Assembly: GCA_040954595.2 (NCBI GenBank)
Contig: CM082582.2
Coordinates: 13,826,001-13,890,000 of the forward strand
Origin: Balanoglossus misakiensis
Lineage: Eukaryota > Hemichordata
Direction of reading: 5' to 3'
DNA: 64,000 nt
Shown here: piece by piece, positions 47,601 to 60,611 of the stretch
Position numbering within the stretch: position 1 is the stretch's first letter
Layout: every line of letters starts with the position of its first letter
The notes under the pieces: generated by a model
What the model saw: the letters and a program-made list of their open reading frames with translations, nothing else
Told to the model about the DNA's origin: nothing
Databases searched by the model: none
Made by a program: the position numbers and the translations under genes

Positions 47601-50600
47601 CCGTATTGTCCAAGAGAATGTGTTGGTCTTCAGAATATATTTACTGTATATACCGGTACAGAAAACCGTCTTAATGTTTTCTCAGTGATCCCTTATTGGC
47701 TCGCAATGCCTTTGTTGTATTCACACGACTAACAAAATGGATGCTATCTACAGACTACTCAACATTTTTGTTATAATTTCTATGCAAGAGTGTCTTAAAT
47801 TTGAATTTGGTAGGAGATCGATCACCTGCACCTTTAGATAAAAGGGTGTTTCTGTGGGAACCAAGCAATAAGATTGTATCACTTCCATTCCTTCGGTTAT
47901 ATTGGGGATGAAGAGTACTGTCTGAATAATGCTGGTCGCTGAACAAATTTATTGCTGACGTCAAGTTGTTACCCACTTCACTGCAAATAGTCAATTTCCT
48001 TGAAACAAAATAAAGGATGCCGTAATATTGCAATTTATTAAATTGCATCATATACCTAGTCCGTTTTCCCATCGGACAGACACGACAATGCGAAATATTT
48101 GTGATCTGATGTAAGTCCAGTCAGAGTTTGCATAATACGTAACCATGGTTTTATACACGGAATATAGCATTTTCATCGCGATCCATGTTTAAATATTATT
48201 TTGCGAGGAAATATTATCACTGGGTCGATGGAAAGAGAGTAAGGTTAACTTGCTAGCTGAGAGAGATACTATTGAATATGCGTATCGATCGTCCAAACAC
48301 AGATTACCTTGCAGTTGTGGCACGTCAAGTGTGTGTCCTTGAAACACAAGTGATCGGTAAAAAATATTGTTTGACCAAAAAACTTATTGTTCTGCAATAT
48401 GACACGTTTTCAAACCAGGCAGAATGTGAAGTGTAAATATAGCATTTCTTTGAATAAATGTAAGTGCTTACGCTGCACAAATTTTCCTACGCGCGTGTAG
48501 CAAAGAATAGTTTTGGTGTATATGCCACATTTGTTACACACAAGTAATTAAGGTACACGGTATAGTAAAAAAATGCTGATTTACTTAAAGGAGTACAATC
48601 ATCAGAAACGTACATACACCCAAAAAAGGGAAACTATTAACGGCTTAAAATTATTATAAAAAAGAGTATTAATTCTGCATCAATTTTATTTTTGCAATGG
48701 TTAAGTCGGAGAGCATGAAAGTGGTGCACGTGAATATGCATTTTCGTCTTTTTCAATTTGTAAAACATTTCAGTACAATTGATGTAATCCCAAATCCCAA
48801 TGATGAAAACAGATGTTGGGAAACTAAATTTTCTTTGTGTCAGGACAGTGCTCTCCAACTCTCCAGGTCGCCAAACATATTGCAGAGTGTTTTTCATTTT
48901 TTCTTTCAAAACTAAGTCATATGTTTTGGCATATGTTTTTGAATGATTTGGTGTTTTATTTTTTTCCCGTCTGGACAAGTACGTTCTGTTTGATACTGTT
49001 CTGTTTTGATACGTAGACGACATGAATCATGCATTAATTCAGAGAATCATATTTTCGATGATGGAATTTCACACTGATGTCTGTTGAATGGGCTGTGCGT
49101 GTTAGCCTTATATTTGAACTGGGCATGACGAAAACAAATCTTCGATGTGTTTGTTACATGTTGCAAATAAAAAGACTGATTCGACTATATGGACAATTTC
49201 TTTGATGTTATACCTGTATATCTTTTCAATTTTATTGATTGATTCACGAAAATACAAGTTTCCCCAATATAAGCTATATAAAAATAAAAAACAACAACAA
49301 AATAATTCACATAAAATACAGAAACTACTCACACGGAAAAAAGATAATCTAAAAACTAGAACATCAAAAACAACACCTAAAATGAGTAAAAGGAATGTTC
49401 ATGTTGCAGACCCACACAAGTTTTGACACAAACTCACTGCAAAGCTATAAACACAACTACATGTATAACACGACTTGATTTCAGATGTATGTACCAATGT
49501 TAGTAAATGAGAGTGTAGCTATTGTATAAACCAGCTACAAAGTACACCATAGCGATGATGTTTGAACATATGTAAGGTCTCTTCCTCTACATCTCTATTA
49601 AAGCCCCAGTATTTCTCGTGTGTATCCATTTTTCATCATCGAAAAATGCCCGTTTTTCCTGTACATTCATCATGGAATACTACATAATGAAGATAGAAGA
49701 AAGGTTTGGGCAACTGTAGCTATGTGCAAGCTGTAAATATTGCCCGTAACACTTGAAATGATGCGCGGGTTTGTTTACAACGGAAATGTTGTACATGTCG
49801 ATCAGCAAACACGCCACTTTGACATTTGATGGTCAGACCATTTTCGGATTTGATCTGGTTCCATCGACTGATTTCTCCCATAAAGTTATCTTCCCAAAAT
49901 TTCGCCGAATTAGTGCGCATGTGCACTAGTCACGTGTGTCAACAGAGCCTGACTTTCTGTTCGGACAGAAAGTCATTCTTCACTCGTTATATTGTAAATT
50001 GTATGAGTTTATGAGCAGAGCTGGGGATGATGACTGTTCGATTCAGTATCAATTATCATCTACTTTTAGAAATTATAGATGCCGTTTCAAACAAAATTTT
50101 GCCCCTACGAGAAATACTGAGGCTTTTACTTCTATTTGCACTACTTTTGCAAGTTCACTCTCTATAACTACACCCCTTCAAAATTCACCTGAACATGAGT
50201 TTTTTTCTTCTTCGTCTTCCTTTATCTGACAAAAATCAATTAAAACATTAATCCCTTATTAGCTTTGATGTTGATGTCCATATACACAACAATGTTTTCA
50301 TTCAGGATTGTGTTCATATTAATGGCAAAACCGGCAATGTTTTGTTTCTTGAGCAATTTGTGTCATTTTGAGTCAAAGTATTTTTATTCTCGAACCTATT
50401 TGTTATTTGCCAAAACGTTCCAAAACACAGAAGCACATGCAAATTGCACAACTAGTTTAGGCCTTGTTTCTTTCAATGAAAATCAATATTTTTGTTGCCG
50501 AAGCCATTTTAATATTCAGTTTATCTACTCTGCCCATAGGGCTGATGCTATACCGGTACATATATTAAAACCGACTCTAACCACATTAAATATCCTGTAG

Positions 50601-50898
50601 CACTTCAATGCACATTCAAGAAGATTGATGGCAGGAATCTACATGTGCCAAAGCATGCTCAACACAAATGATAATGGTTATGTAGATGACACTTTGCAAA
50701 GAAATTAATGTATAGCTGCAGTAAATTTATGTCCATTACCAAGTCTCCCCATCTGTAACATTCAGATAAGCAAAATAAGTTTTCAGTGCGGTGTGCACTA
50801 GCAGTCAGTTTGATCATCGTTCCCAAGACACAACTATTATGAACATTTTCACTGTGCTCGTAATTAGCTTACAAAAAGAATATTCTGTTATCTATAAT
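44613..50898. other. Gene-free intergenic region
   Basis: No exon recognised. Frames up to 128 codons (48637-49023, -) are compositionally random. Three of the eight TACCGGTA words lie here (45318, 47651, 50551). A slightly CpG-richer patch at 46930-47060 has no further support. Confidence 0.4.
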
Positions 50899-51255
50899 AT
50901 TAAAGGGACAAAGTCTCTCTCTCGCTGCCCCTTTTTCATTAATTATGTTTGATACAAGACACCGTTTACGTTAGTCTACATGTGGATATATAGTGAATCA
51001 ATGTTTGACCACACACAACTTCCATCCAACTTGTAGATACAAGAGTGAAAAACTCGCCAAAATGAATAAAAGGTGTTTACCATTTATTCATTTTAGTGAG
51101 ATTTTCACTCTCATATCCTACAAACGGGATGGTAGATGTTTGTGGTCGAACGTTGATTCACTATATATCCACATGTAGAATAACATAAAGGGTGTCTTGT
51201 ATCAAACATAATTAATGGAAAAAGGGCAGCGAGAGTGAGACTTTGTCTCTTTAAT
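50899..51255. mobile_element. Long foldback element with about 170-bp arms
   Basis: The left arm from taaagggacaaagtctct (50901) runs through cattaattatgtttgatac and acatgtggatatatagtgaa to aaaatgaataaa (about 51070). The right arm returns the complement of the same blocks, ending tctcttta at 51253. Arms agree at roughly nine bases in ten and the loop is about ten bases. It can fold into one near-continuous hairpin. No coding frame. Confidence 0.85.
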
Positions 51256-51779
51256 GAGTTGAATCTTCGTCCCTTTTCGTTACCATGGATTCCTATGGAC
51301 AGTAATAACGACAATTTCTGTATGCACAGATCTGTGAAAACACAATTGTGTATATGGTATTTATTATAATATAAAAGTGTTGGAAGAGAAAACAACCAGT
51401 CAATAACTTTTTAGTGTCATATCTTATAGTTTACCTTGACTTTCGTTCTGAAGGATTTTCTTGGGGCACAGCTTTGTCTTTAGGAAAACGTGTCCAGAAT
51501 TCCAATCATTAGCTGGGCCATTATCAAAGCTTTTTATATAAATTAAAAGGTACCTAATCATTTTCATTGAAGCGATAATAGTAGATTTAAAGCAGTGCCG
51601 TAGAAACGTGTGAAGATGTACTTTTCGACAATATGAAGCAAATGCATGTTGGCAAATTGATCTGGGAGTTGATGTCGTACCGAGCTGACTTCTTAGTTTA
51701 AGTATGGGTCTAGTTTCCAACCCTAGAACAGTTGTTCACATGTACTGAGTTCGATATTACAATTCAACCGAATTACTCA

Positions 51780-51826
51780 GTGTGTGAATGCATGAGGCCA
51801 TTACACACACACACATAAACACATAC
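51780..51826. repeat. CA-rich microsatellite
   Basis: cacacacacacataaacacatac; an ordinary short dinucleotide repeat. The surrounding 51256-53139 shows no gene. Confidence 0.6.
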
Positions 51827-53139
51827 AGATATTTAATATATAGAATTAGATGAGTATTATTGTAATTATTCTACGGCCACACAATGAACAACAACTATGC
51901 ACTAATTTTGGGAAAGGCCATTAATTTTAATGCAAGATCTAAGGAAGGGTTACTGTTTTTCATGCATCTAGATTTTATAAATCATCAGCTCCTGTCTCCA
52001 TAGTATCCTGGCATTTACCTTCTGATTATTTTATTCCAAAGTGAAATGTCAGCATATATTGAGGTCATCTAACGTTAACCGGTGACATGTTTACGGTGAG
52101 ATGAGAGCGTGTGTCCAGAGCGTTTTCGGCCGTATTTAACAAACAGGGTCTAACTGCAGGCAAACAAACCCATCAAACTTGTATCACATATACGAGACAC
52201 TGATTTAAAACATCAGGACTTATTAACTGTTCGTTCTTTCATCTGGATTTTGTTTGGTTTCCAGAAACAAGGATGTGTGTTAGCAATAAACAGCCAATGG
52301 CATGTAAATTGCGAAAGATGTTTCAATAGACAAGAATCCACACAAAATCAGTTTTTGCCTGCATTTTTTGATCATTTTTTTCACCGAAATGACATGTGTT
52401 AGTTTTCACCACCCTTTCGAAAGCAAAAACATATTTCACGGTCAGTACATCCAGCAAATCATCGTGGATGATTGATTATGGCATATATTGGAATAAAACA
52501 ATTGAATATGAAAGGCACACGTATATATGTTAATAAAGCACATGAATTGACTTTTAGGTTCATGAATCTAAGTATCACCTGACAGTGAGTTTTATATCGA
52601 TTTAAATATTTCCGTATGACACCATCTGTTTTGCGTCAAATATATCAAAGTCGTAGTCATAGAAACATATCAGTCACCTGGTCGGCCTTCTTTTTCAAAA
52701 TATTAATTATAACAACGCCTCAGTGCCAAACGATATCCCCTTTTAAGCATGTAATGTTTGTTTGTTTGTTGTACCGATAATTATTACTATTATAATATGC
52801 TTGGTGTGAATCCAGCTCACTGATTGGCTGGAGCAGGGGTTTATATTCTCGACAAGAAGACCTAGTACCTGGACCCTGAACAGTGAATAGTTTTTAAAAA
52901 GTAACCGAACATGTAGAAGAGAACGCGCCTGAATAGAACACATTTTATGAATTCTATTGGCGGTGGCATAAAATCGCGTGACTTTAGAAATTCTGGAACA
53001 CGTTTTCACGAGCTCAGCTTGCGTGTTCTGGAACAGTGTGCGACGAGGCCCTTGAACAAGCGTGATTTATTCCCAACCAAACAACGGATTTGAAAAAAGG
53101 AAATTGTTTATCTTTATCAAGCAAAATCATATTATAATT

Positions 53140-53296
53140 AGGTTATAAACGGTGCGCTCGGGTATTTGGTACGGATATAAGACCTCTCAGGTGAAAATTA
53201 GCATAATTGGGTTAAATAATCGCGAGGTGATGCTAATTTTCACCTGAGAGGTCTTATATCCGCAACCAAATACCCTCGCTAGCCATTTATAACCTC
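53140..53296. mobile_element. Foldback element with about 68-bp arms
   Basis: Arms share aggttataaa, gggtatttggt and, nearly perfectly, ggatataagacctctcaggt plus gaaaattagcat, in inverted order. The loop is about 20 bases (aattgggttaaataatcgcg). The two arms carry different short variants only near the outer ends. A decayed partial relative lies at 55871-55925. Confidence 0.8.
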
Positions 53297-53827
53297 TAAA
53301 TACAAATCAAATTGGATGGGGTACACTTCAGCCGTAGACTTTTACAACACGAGTCTGTTGAAATTCTTGGTCAATATTCCTCTTTTTTTTGGATAAAAAA
53401 CTTGTATAGTGTTAAAAAGCGATTGTCAAAATCAATAGTTTAGTTTTTCGCTTGTTTTATTAATGAAATTAGTCTCCTAAACCGAACAACTACTACCTAC
53501 AAATTTGTATATACCAGTGACATGACAAAAACATTGTAGCTACATTTTTTACACCAATGACATGGTACAGCTATACTGTGATTACACCTCATACAATTAG
53601 ATTATAGAATTACAGACTTCCGTGAATATGATGTACTTTGGCCTAGATATATAACACTGAAATAATACTGCTTATATCTACAATTACATGTGCAACTACT
53701 ATATAGAAGAGGGTGTGAAACTGTCAATTGATACAACTGTTATAGATCTGCTTAAGCAGTGTTATATAGGTGGAAACGATACTATAATTTCGTATGTCAC
53801 ACGTGCCCAACACGTTCACCAATATCA

Positions 53828-53841
53828 GGGGGGGGGGGGGG
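53828..53841 (+). repeat. Poly-G tract
   Basis: A run of 14 G bases in AT-rich DNA. Confidence 0.85.
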
Positions 53842-55077
53842 TATATCAAATACTTGTATCATTGATTTAGTGAAGTGCGACTGTTATGGATTAACAGTCA
53901 GCAAATTTCTGTTCGCTCAGAGTGGTGGTGTCAAAGCTTCAGATAACAAGTATTTCCACCATTTTGTGGATCAGGGCCCTTAAGTTATCCACCATTACAT
54001 ATTAGTGAGGGTGTTTACTTCCAAGATTTGACATACAATTGTGTAGACAAGTCTGGCCGTTTGTTTCAGAATTCCACCTATGCCATTTTAAAATTTATTC
54101 ATGGGCTTCCCACTCCAACAGCTAAAGCCTTGTAACTTAATAGAGAGATAACATCAAATTTTGCACAGCACAAGAGTGATAGAGATGTTTACAAATGCCA
54201 GGAAGCAACTACAACATTACCATGATGTTGTAGAGAGAATGTGTTGATTGGCTTGACGGGAATTGACAGTTTAATCAAACTTAAAACTTAATCTCAGCCA
54301 TATGAGTAAGTGTTTCAATATGTCTCAAATCCATTTGTACATAATTGCTGGATGCTGGAAGCACTTCCAGTGTCTCGTGTGAAATATGCATATTTCATTT
54401 TTCCTTTGTTTTTCACTTTCCAGTGATGTGAATATGTTTTCTTTTGCAAAAGCAAATGTTCGAACACCTCTTTCGTTATTTTCTGTTATCGCAGATATTG
54501 CACTAACATTTCTTCTCAATTCTTTATTTCCTGAATCCTAGCTGTGTAGTGTATATCTTTGTTCAGATCTCAGTTGAGATGTGTATGTTGACTGAATGAA
54601 AATGTTGTGAATATAATAGAGAGGCAAGAAATTAACAGTGAGTTTACACAGATCATTAAAATTTGGAACAATGGTAGAATGAAAGTATTGACGACTCTAC
54701 AGCCACACAGGACCAACCGTTTATATTATCAGCAATGATGAATGAGTATATCATGTTGACCAGAAAACTCTGTGAATAAGCTATTGATAATTACTTCTTA
54801 CAAATAAGCAAGCATGCCTCATTAGACATTACGGAGTATCGGAGTTAATATAGATTCAATCGATTTGACCTCTTGTCAGGTCAATGAGATAATTGTGTTC
54901 AGGCGTTTCAATTAATACTACAGACACGCAAAACCACGCTGCGCACATCGGCAACTGCCTTTGAGAGAGGAAATAACGAAGTCTATATTGTTATAAATCT
55001 TTTATCATTGAAAAAATAAACAATTTCTGACTGTGAAGAAAAGCCAGTAAAGTGCTTGATATCAACCGAATCAACCT

Positions 55078-55091
55078 GTTACCATGGGAAC
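55078..55091. promoter_or_regulatory. RFX X-box-like motif
   Basis: GTTACCATGGGAAC; one mismatch to GTNRCC-AT-RGYAAC. It lies 5.5 kb upstream of the receptor-like exon at 60.6 kb. Confidence 0.25.
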
Positions 55092-55870
55092 AACACGGTG
55101 TGCGTCATCGTTCAAATGTTATTGTTAGAAGGCGTGATGTTTTGTGGAGTTGGAAGTGAGACTGAAATACCGCGCTAGACGACGACAATCAAAATTCTAT
55201 TCTGCCTGTGTGTAAATTTAATAGGATGAATACTCATTCCGGTCATTATATTACGTGATATAACAGATGATGTCATTTCCACAATTTGCTATCGATTAAC
55301 CTGTGTTTGCCGACGTTGTCATATTAAGCTTCAAGTGTATGCTTGGACTTGTGTGAATTACTATGATGATCATGATTTCTACCTTTGTATTACATTTATA
55401 TTGTTGACATATTTTGTCAATTCTGTGATGGGAAGTATGTGAAAATTAACAATAAATTAAACAGTCACCCATTGTGTGTGACCTGCTCCTTATAGGGTTT
55501 GAATTATGGCAGAATGTTTTTTTTGCCCGATCCCATGGCTAGACTGTGTATTCGGTTCCAGTCAGTGCAAGTTATGTGTCTTTCACAAAACTGTTTAATA
55601 TCTTTCAATGCAATCACTACCCCATCTGCACCTAGTTACATCATCTTGGGACAGAATGTACGGATATACCTCACATTGGTACAAATGTTCATTATTTAAA
55701 TAAGCATTTTGTCAAAACTATATTTCTCATCAAAGACAATACGAAAGCCTCCACTAATCATATCTTATCATAACATTACTTTTTTTTTGATCTACATGTA
55801 TGAGGCTACTTTACTCATGACCAGAAGTTTGCTACGTTTTAATAACTAATTCTGTCAGATATACTATTCT

Positions 55871-55925
55871 TCACCTGAGAGGTCTTACATTTTGTATATC
55901 TGCAACTGCCGTTTTTAACCTCTAA
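55871..55925 (+). mobile_element. Decayed half-copy of the 53140 foldback family
   Basis: cacctgagaggtcttac followed by tatatctgcaact and tttttaacctcta reproduces, in order and with gaps, one arm of the 53140-53296 foldback. The other arm is absent or unrecognisable. Confidence 0.55.
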
Positions 55926-55929
55926 AATT

Positions 55930-58900
55930 CGCACATATGCAATTCAAATGACCCACCCTTTAAGATGATTTGGCTAATGTCGAGCCAGATTGATATGATA
56001 CATATTTATCATTTATCACTTAAGAGAACAGAGAAATATATATAAAAAATGGCTACAATTACTGCCCTCTGAAGCGCATCGTGTTATGGCAATCAATTTC
56101 ATCGAGGTAGTGCATACATATCCATGTTATAGAAAAAAGCGATGAAATCAGTACTAAGTTTGTACATGAAAGACTAACAAGGCATCTACATGCATCAATA
56201 GAGATAGCGCTAGTCAGTTTGCAAGTGTTTTTGACAGCTGAATGAACTTCTAAGATACAAATATTATAAACTCCTGTAAACTTAAAATAGTAACTGGGCT
56301 GTTTAACTCTCATTTGTATTCTAATTTTAATACAGACATCAACCATAGAGATGGTATCTGTTCTTGTCGATTTAGGGTTAGAAAAGTCGGGGCTTTTCAA
56401 AACACTGCGACTAAGAAGTAATTATTCATCATCTGACTGTCGGCAAATTCCAATTGCCCGAATATTTTGAAATCATATTATCCTGTTTTCATCATAGACC
56501 AAGCGACATTGTATTAATTATCACTATAACATGATGATAAATGTAATCGTACTGATTCCCTATAGCAAAGAGTTCAAGGTCAAAGAAATATTATTCAGCT
56601 AAGAGAAACCTCATTGTTGCACATGCAAATTAGTTATAGGCCTATTATGATAACATCCCATGGAGAACATGAATTATCAGTTTATACTATTGTCTTTCTG
56701 AAATACTGAAATTACAGAAATATGAAGCTATGTGCGTACAAATGCCGCTGTAGGCTCCAGAGATCATCGTAGCTAATATGTGCCAGCCAAAGTTTGAAGA
56801 ATGCACACTGTTAGGATTTCCTGAAAGCAAATTTTTTTTTAGTTGTAATGCAAAGGCTGTTTTTTTATCACGGTTGACCGGCAACAATCTTTATTTCCCG
56901 CAAATTGATTCCCACATCACGCATTGCTCATCGGCCATTGTAATGAAGTCAAACATGACACACATAAGATAAGGAGTCATATTTGTCATTAAATTGAATC
57001 TTAAATAGAAAACTTGTGAATATAAGGCTTGTACATAATTGTACATTGTCGGTAATTTTTTTTTTTAATATTTGCATCGACAGCTACTGGTCTCCACAAT
57101 TTCGTTAGTAATTCTCGGAATACCCTTTATTGTGAAGATAGGAACATATACAAAAGACTGCTAAGTGCTAAATTACAAACATGCATCAGAATTTGTCGAC
57201 TTGAGTAAATACATGTATGTATGGTACATCAGGAAATGTGATAAGGAGTATCGATTTCCGCCACTACTATCTCAAGTACTGTAGCTAGCTTTTTTGTCTA
57301 GCTCTCCTCCAAAGCCGAACCGAAAAATACTCATTTCATTGGAAATCAGATTGGCTAAGTTCTTTTGATAAAATGACAGTTTTCCAGTTTGACAAGAACA
57401 CTTTCCTACGGCATCTTTCAACAGTAACAGAATTTGTAGTGATAATAAAATATATGCACATGTCATATGCTAAGGTACTGATGGGTCAACAGTAGTGCCG
57501 CATCAAAGAATAATTGGTTTCAGTTGAAATACCATCATATATTTTTTTAAAGTAGTACTACTCCATCAAGAGTTGTCACATAACTTCTTCTGTCCATAAA
57601 TGATACTGAACTAAATAGAGGTTGAAAAGTTAGAAATTACTGACAGGTTTCTAGAAATAAAGTTATGTTTAATACAAGCCTAGTATCTATCAAATATCCA
57701 TCAAGCATTTCATTGGTCACATGGAATTGCCCATAAAAAGTCAAGGTCACTTGACTGGAGATCACATTTTCATATTTATTATAGAACCAATACTATGCAA
57801 TTTTCCCACCAAACCATATAAAGGGTGCTTTCTGTGAATACGTAAATCACAACAATTTTTCAAGTTAATACATTCATTTATTTTAAATCTTTGAGTACTA
57901 TGGATGACTGTACAGATTCATAAAGTGACAGCCACTGCGGAAGTATGGTTGTATGTGTGAAAGAAATACTACGATAGACAACACATAGACAACACATGTA
58001 ACATAGTACATTACACAGGCTTCACAAGAGGTTTCAATGTAGGTTGCCCTAACCTTTTTAATGAATTGTTTTAACTGAGGAAAGTAGGACGGTTCTCATG
58101 GATAGTTTGTGGACTCCAATAAGTCCGTATCTATGCTCGCATATTGTCTGATCAAGAGTCCATGTGATAGATGCTTCTCCCAGGTATCTCACTTGCTGGT
58201 AGAAGCGCTCACACTGTGTAGTTTTGTCCAAATAGGCCTGGTAGTACTTGTGTACATTAGACTGCTGATTATGTAATAGTCTTGGAGCAGTCTAGTTTAT
58301 CAAAGCCATTTATGCGTGTGGTGGAATGAGGTTTTTGGTGTACTTCATATTTGCATTTTTCACCTGCATTGTTGTCTGCTTGCTTTGATGATTATTTGAC
58401 TACATCAAGATGTTTGGTCTGCATTTATCTTACGCAGGAAGCTAAGTTTGAAGGAAGACAGAAGAAGACCACAAAAGTAGGCGGTTGACTTATTGTAGAA
58501 GCAAAACAACGGATATGAGATGATGGAGAGCCCCTTTCTGGTAAGGAAGCAAACTGTAGGAAATGCAAATCAGCTTGTTGTGTTTGCTGGCTGCCATAAA
58601 TTATCTTACAATTGCCAAGCAGTGTGGTGTGTAGTCAGGCTGCAATGGAGTGAATGCAATTATCCCACCATCCTGCAGATTTTCTTGACAATGTAAACCA
58701 ACCGCACTACACATATATTGACATGTTTTACACATTAGTGTGATATAAACGTCACTGAAAGACATTTGTTTATTATTCACTTTAAGGTGATATACAAACT
58801 ACTTGATTTCGAGCATAAAACCGATATTTCAAAATAATAGCGAAATACTAAGTGCATGTATAGCCAATGTGGTAATGATCATTGACAAGATAAGTAGACA

Positions 58901-60530
58901 ATCATTCCACCATAAATACTGTAAGCGCGAAGTAATGTTTGATACCCCATTTTTCCTCTATCGATAACAAGCGTCAGAGCCTGTTGCAGTTTGAATGATT
59001 CCTAAGAATTGCAGATCAACTTGCATTTGTAGAAAAACATTTTCGGAATTCAACATGAAACTGTTTGTATAAATTGGTATGGAGTATTATAAAAGTGTGG
59101 CCAATCTCTGTTAGTTTTTAAATGTGCGTTTTACCAACTGATTTAAACAATTTAAAATATACACAGGAAAATCTTAAGTGCACATCTTCTATAATTGAAA
59201 CCATTTTGTACATCTCTGCTAAAATGCAGTTCGGGGCAGGTGCTGTACTCCTGAAAGAAATCATGAAACCATTCCCTAATTGCATCCATTTTGACCGAAC
59301 GTAAATTGGTGTCATGACTCAGTCACCTTGTTCACTATGCCCTAATGGCAGTTCCTGTTAGACAGGCTCTTTAACTTTGTGCTTTTTCGCAATATGATGA
59401 CACCACAGGCTTTTTATGGGAAACCCTGCATTCAGAATTTTGATAATTTCTTATTCTTGTTAATGGTGCACACATCAGGTAGCACACAGCAGCATAATAC
59501 CATATATGTAAACCCATTTTGCTGTTCGGAGTTGCTTGAGAAAATGAGACAAAGTTTATAGTAAAAAGTTTGGTATTAGTAAGTACTGGATCACTGCTAT
59601 CAGAATGCCTTACACATATATTTTGGTGATGTACTAACCCATCGAGGTTTTGTCATTTTGCTGTTTACAGCGAATTGGCAGTTTACAACACTACAATTTG
59701 ACTTTACTATATTTTGATGCTAATACAGTTCCTGTACTTTCATGTTGTGTCGCAAATGTTTAGCTCCAAGTCAATACCTGTTTTCTCAATGCAAGAATGT
59801 TATTGTCCAAAACGTATATTATAAGGGACACTTCCTGTTGATCATGCAAAACCCCTTGGCAAAACAAGCGCCATTGCAGTAATCCTCAGTTCAGACATCA
59901 GACAAGTTTATTCCAATTCTTTTGAATAAATGAGCTGCGTCAAAAAGTGCAGCAATATATGGAAATTTTCTCTTACTCGGTACACAAGCTTGCCTAACTG
60001 TCAAATGTGCATCATTTGCCGTTGACGTTATAATAAATTATAAAATTGAAAAGAGTCCCATTTGACCACTTTTTCTCAAAAAGTCAACTAAAAACTTAAT
60101 GAGACAAATTTTTGGTTTTCAATTTTCTTTGTTCTTCAAAACAGTGAAAAAAAACATCAAACAGTAATCAAAATAGCGCAAGATATTTGGCATTCTTCAT
60201 AAAATTTGCCCTCATAAAAAGAAAATTAAAACGCCTTCATTTTCATTTACTCTTAATCTACGCTGAGTTATTTCTTTGATTCTTGGTAACTAAAACCACA
60301 CTTCTTACATTAACGGCGATACAAATGCTAACCTGGTTATATCAGAAATTGTTTAGCTTTCGCTGTCTTTTAAACCGTTGGGCTATCCATATAAAACTTG
60401 AGTTTGCGCATTGTGTCGTTGCCCAAGACATATCACACCCCTTATATGAAAATGGTTTTGCCCATGAAAGGAGTTCATTTAGAAAGCACTGGTAGCATTT
60501 TATTCTAATGTTCAACCTTTGGTGTATTGC
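55930..60530. other. Gene-free region upstream of the receptor-like exon
   Basis: No exon recognised. It may contain the promoter and untranslated first exon of the gene at 60.6 kb, since that exon appears to open at a splice acceptor (ggtgtattgcag, ending 60532). Confidence 0.4.
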
Positions 60531-60611
60531 AGATGATTCGCTCATGCTGACAGTACCAAGCTTGGATTGATTTCTGTTGTAGTCCGCTTCTATCAGAACA
60601 AGAGACAGTAC

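Noticed and set aside
48637-49023. 128-codon frame on the - strand
   Set aside because: Random composition and no domain; overlaps an equally long unrelated frame on the + strand.
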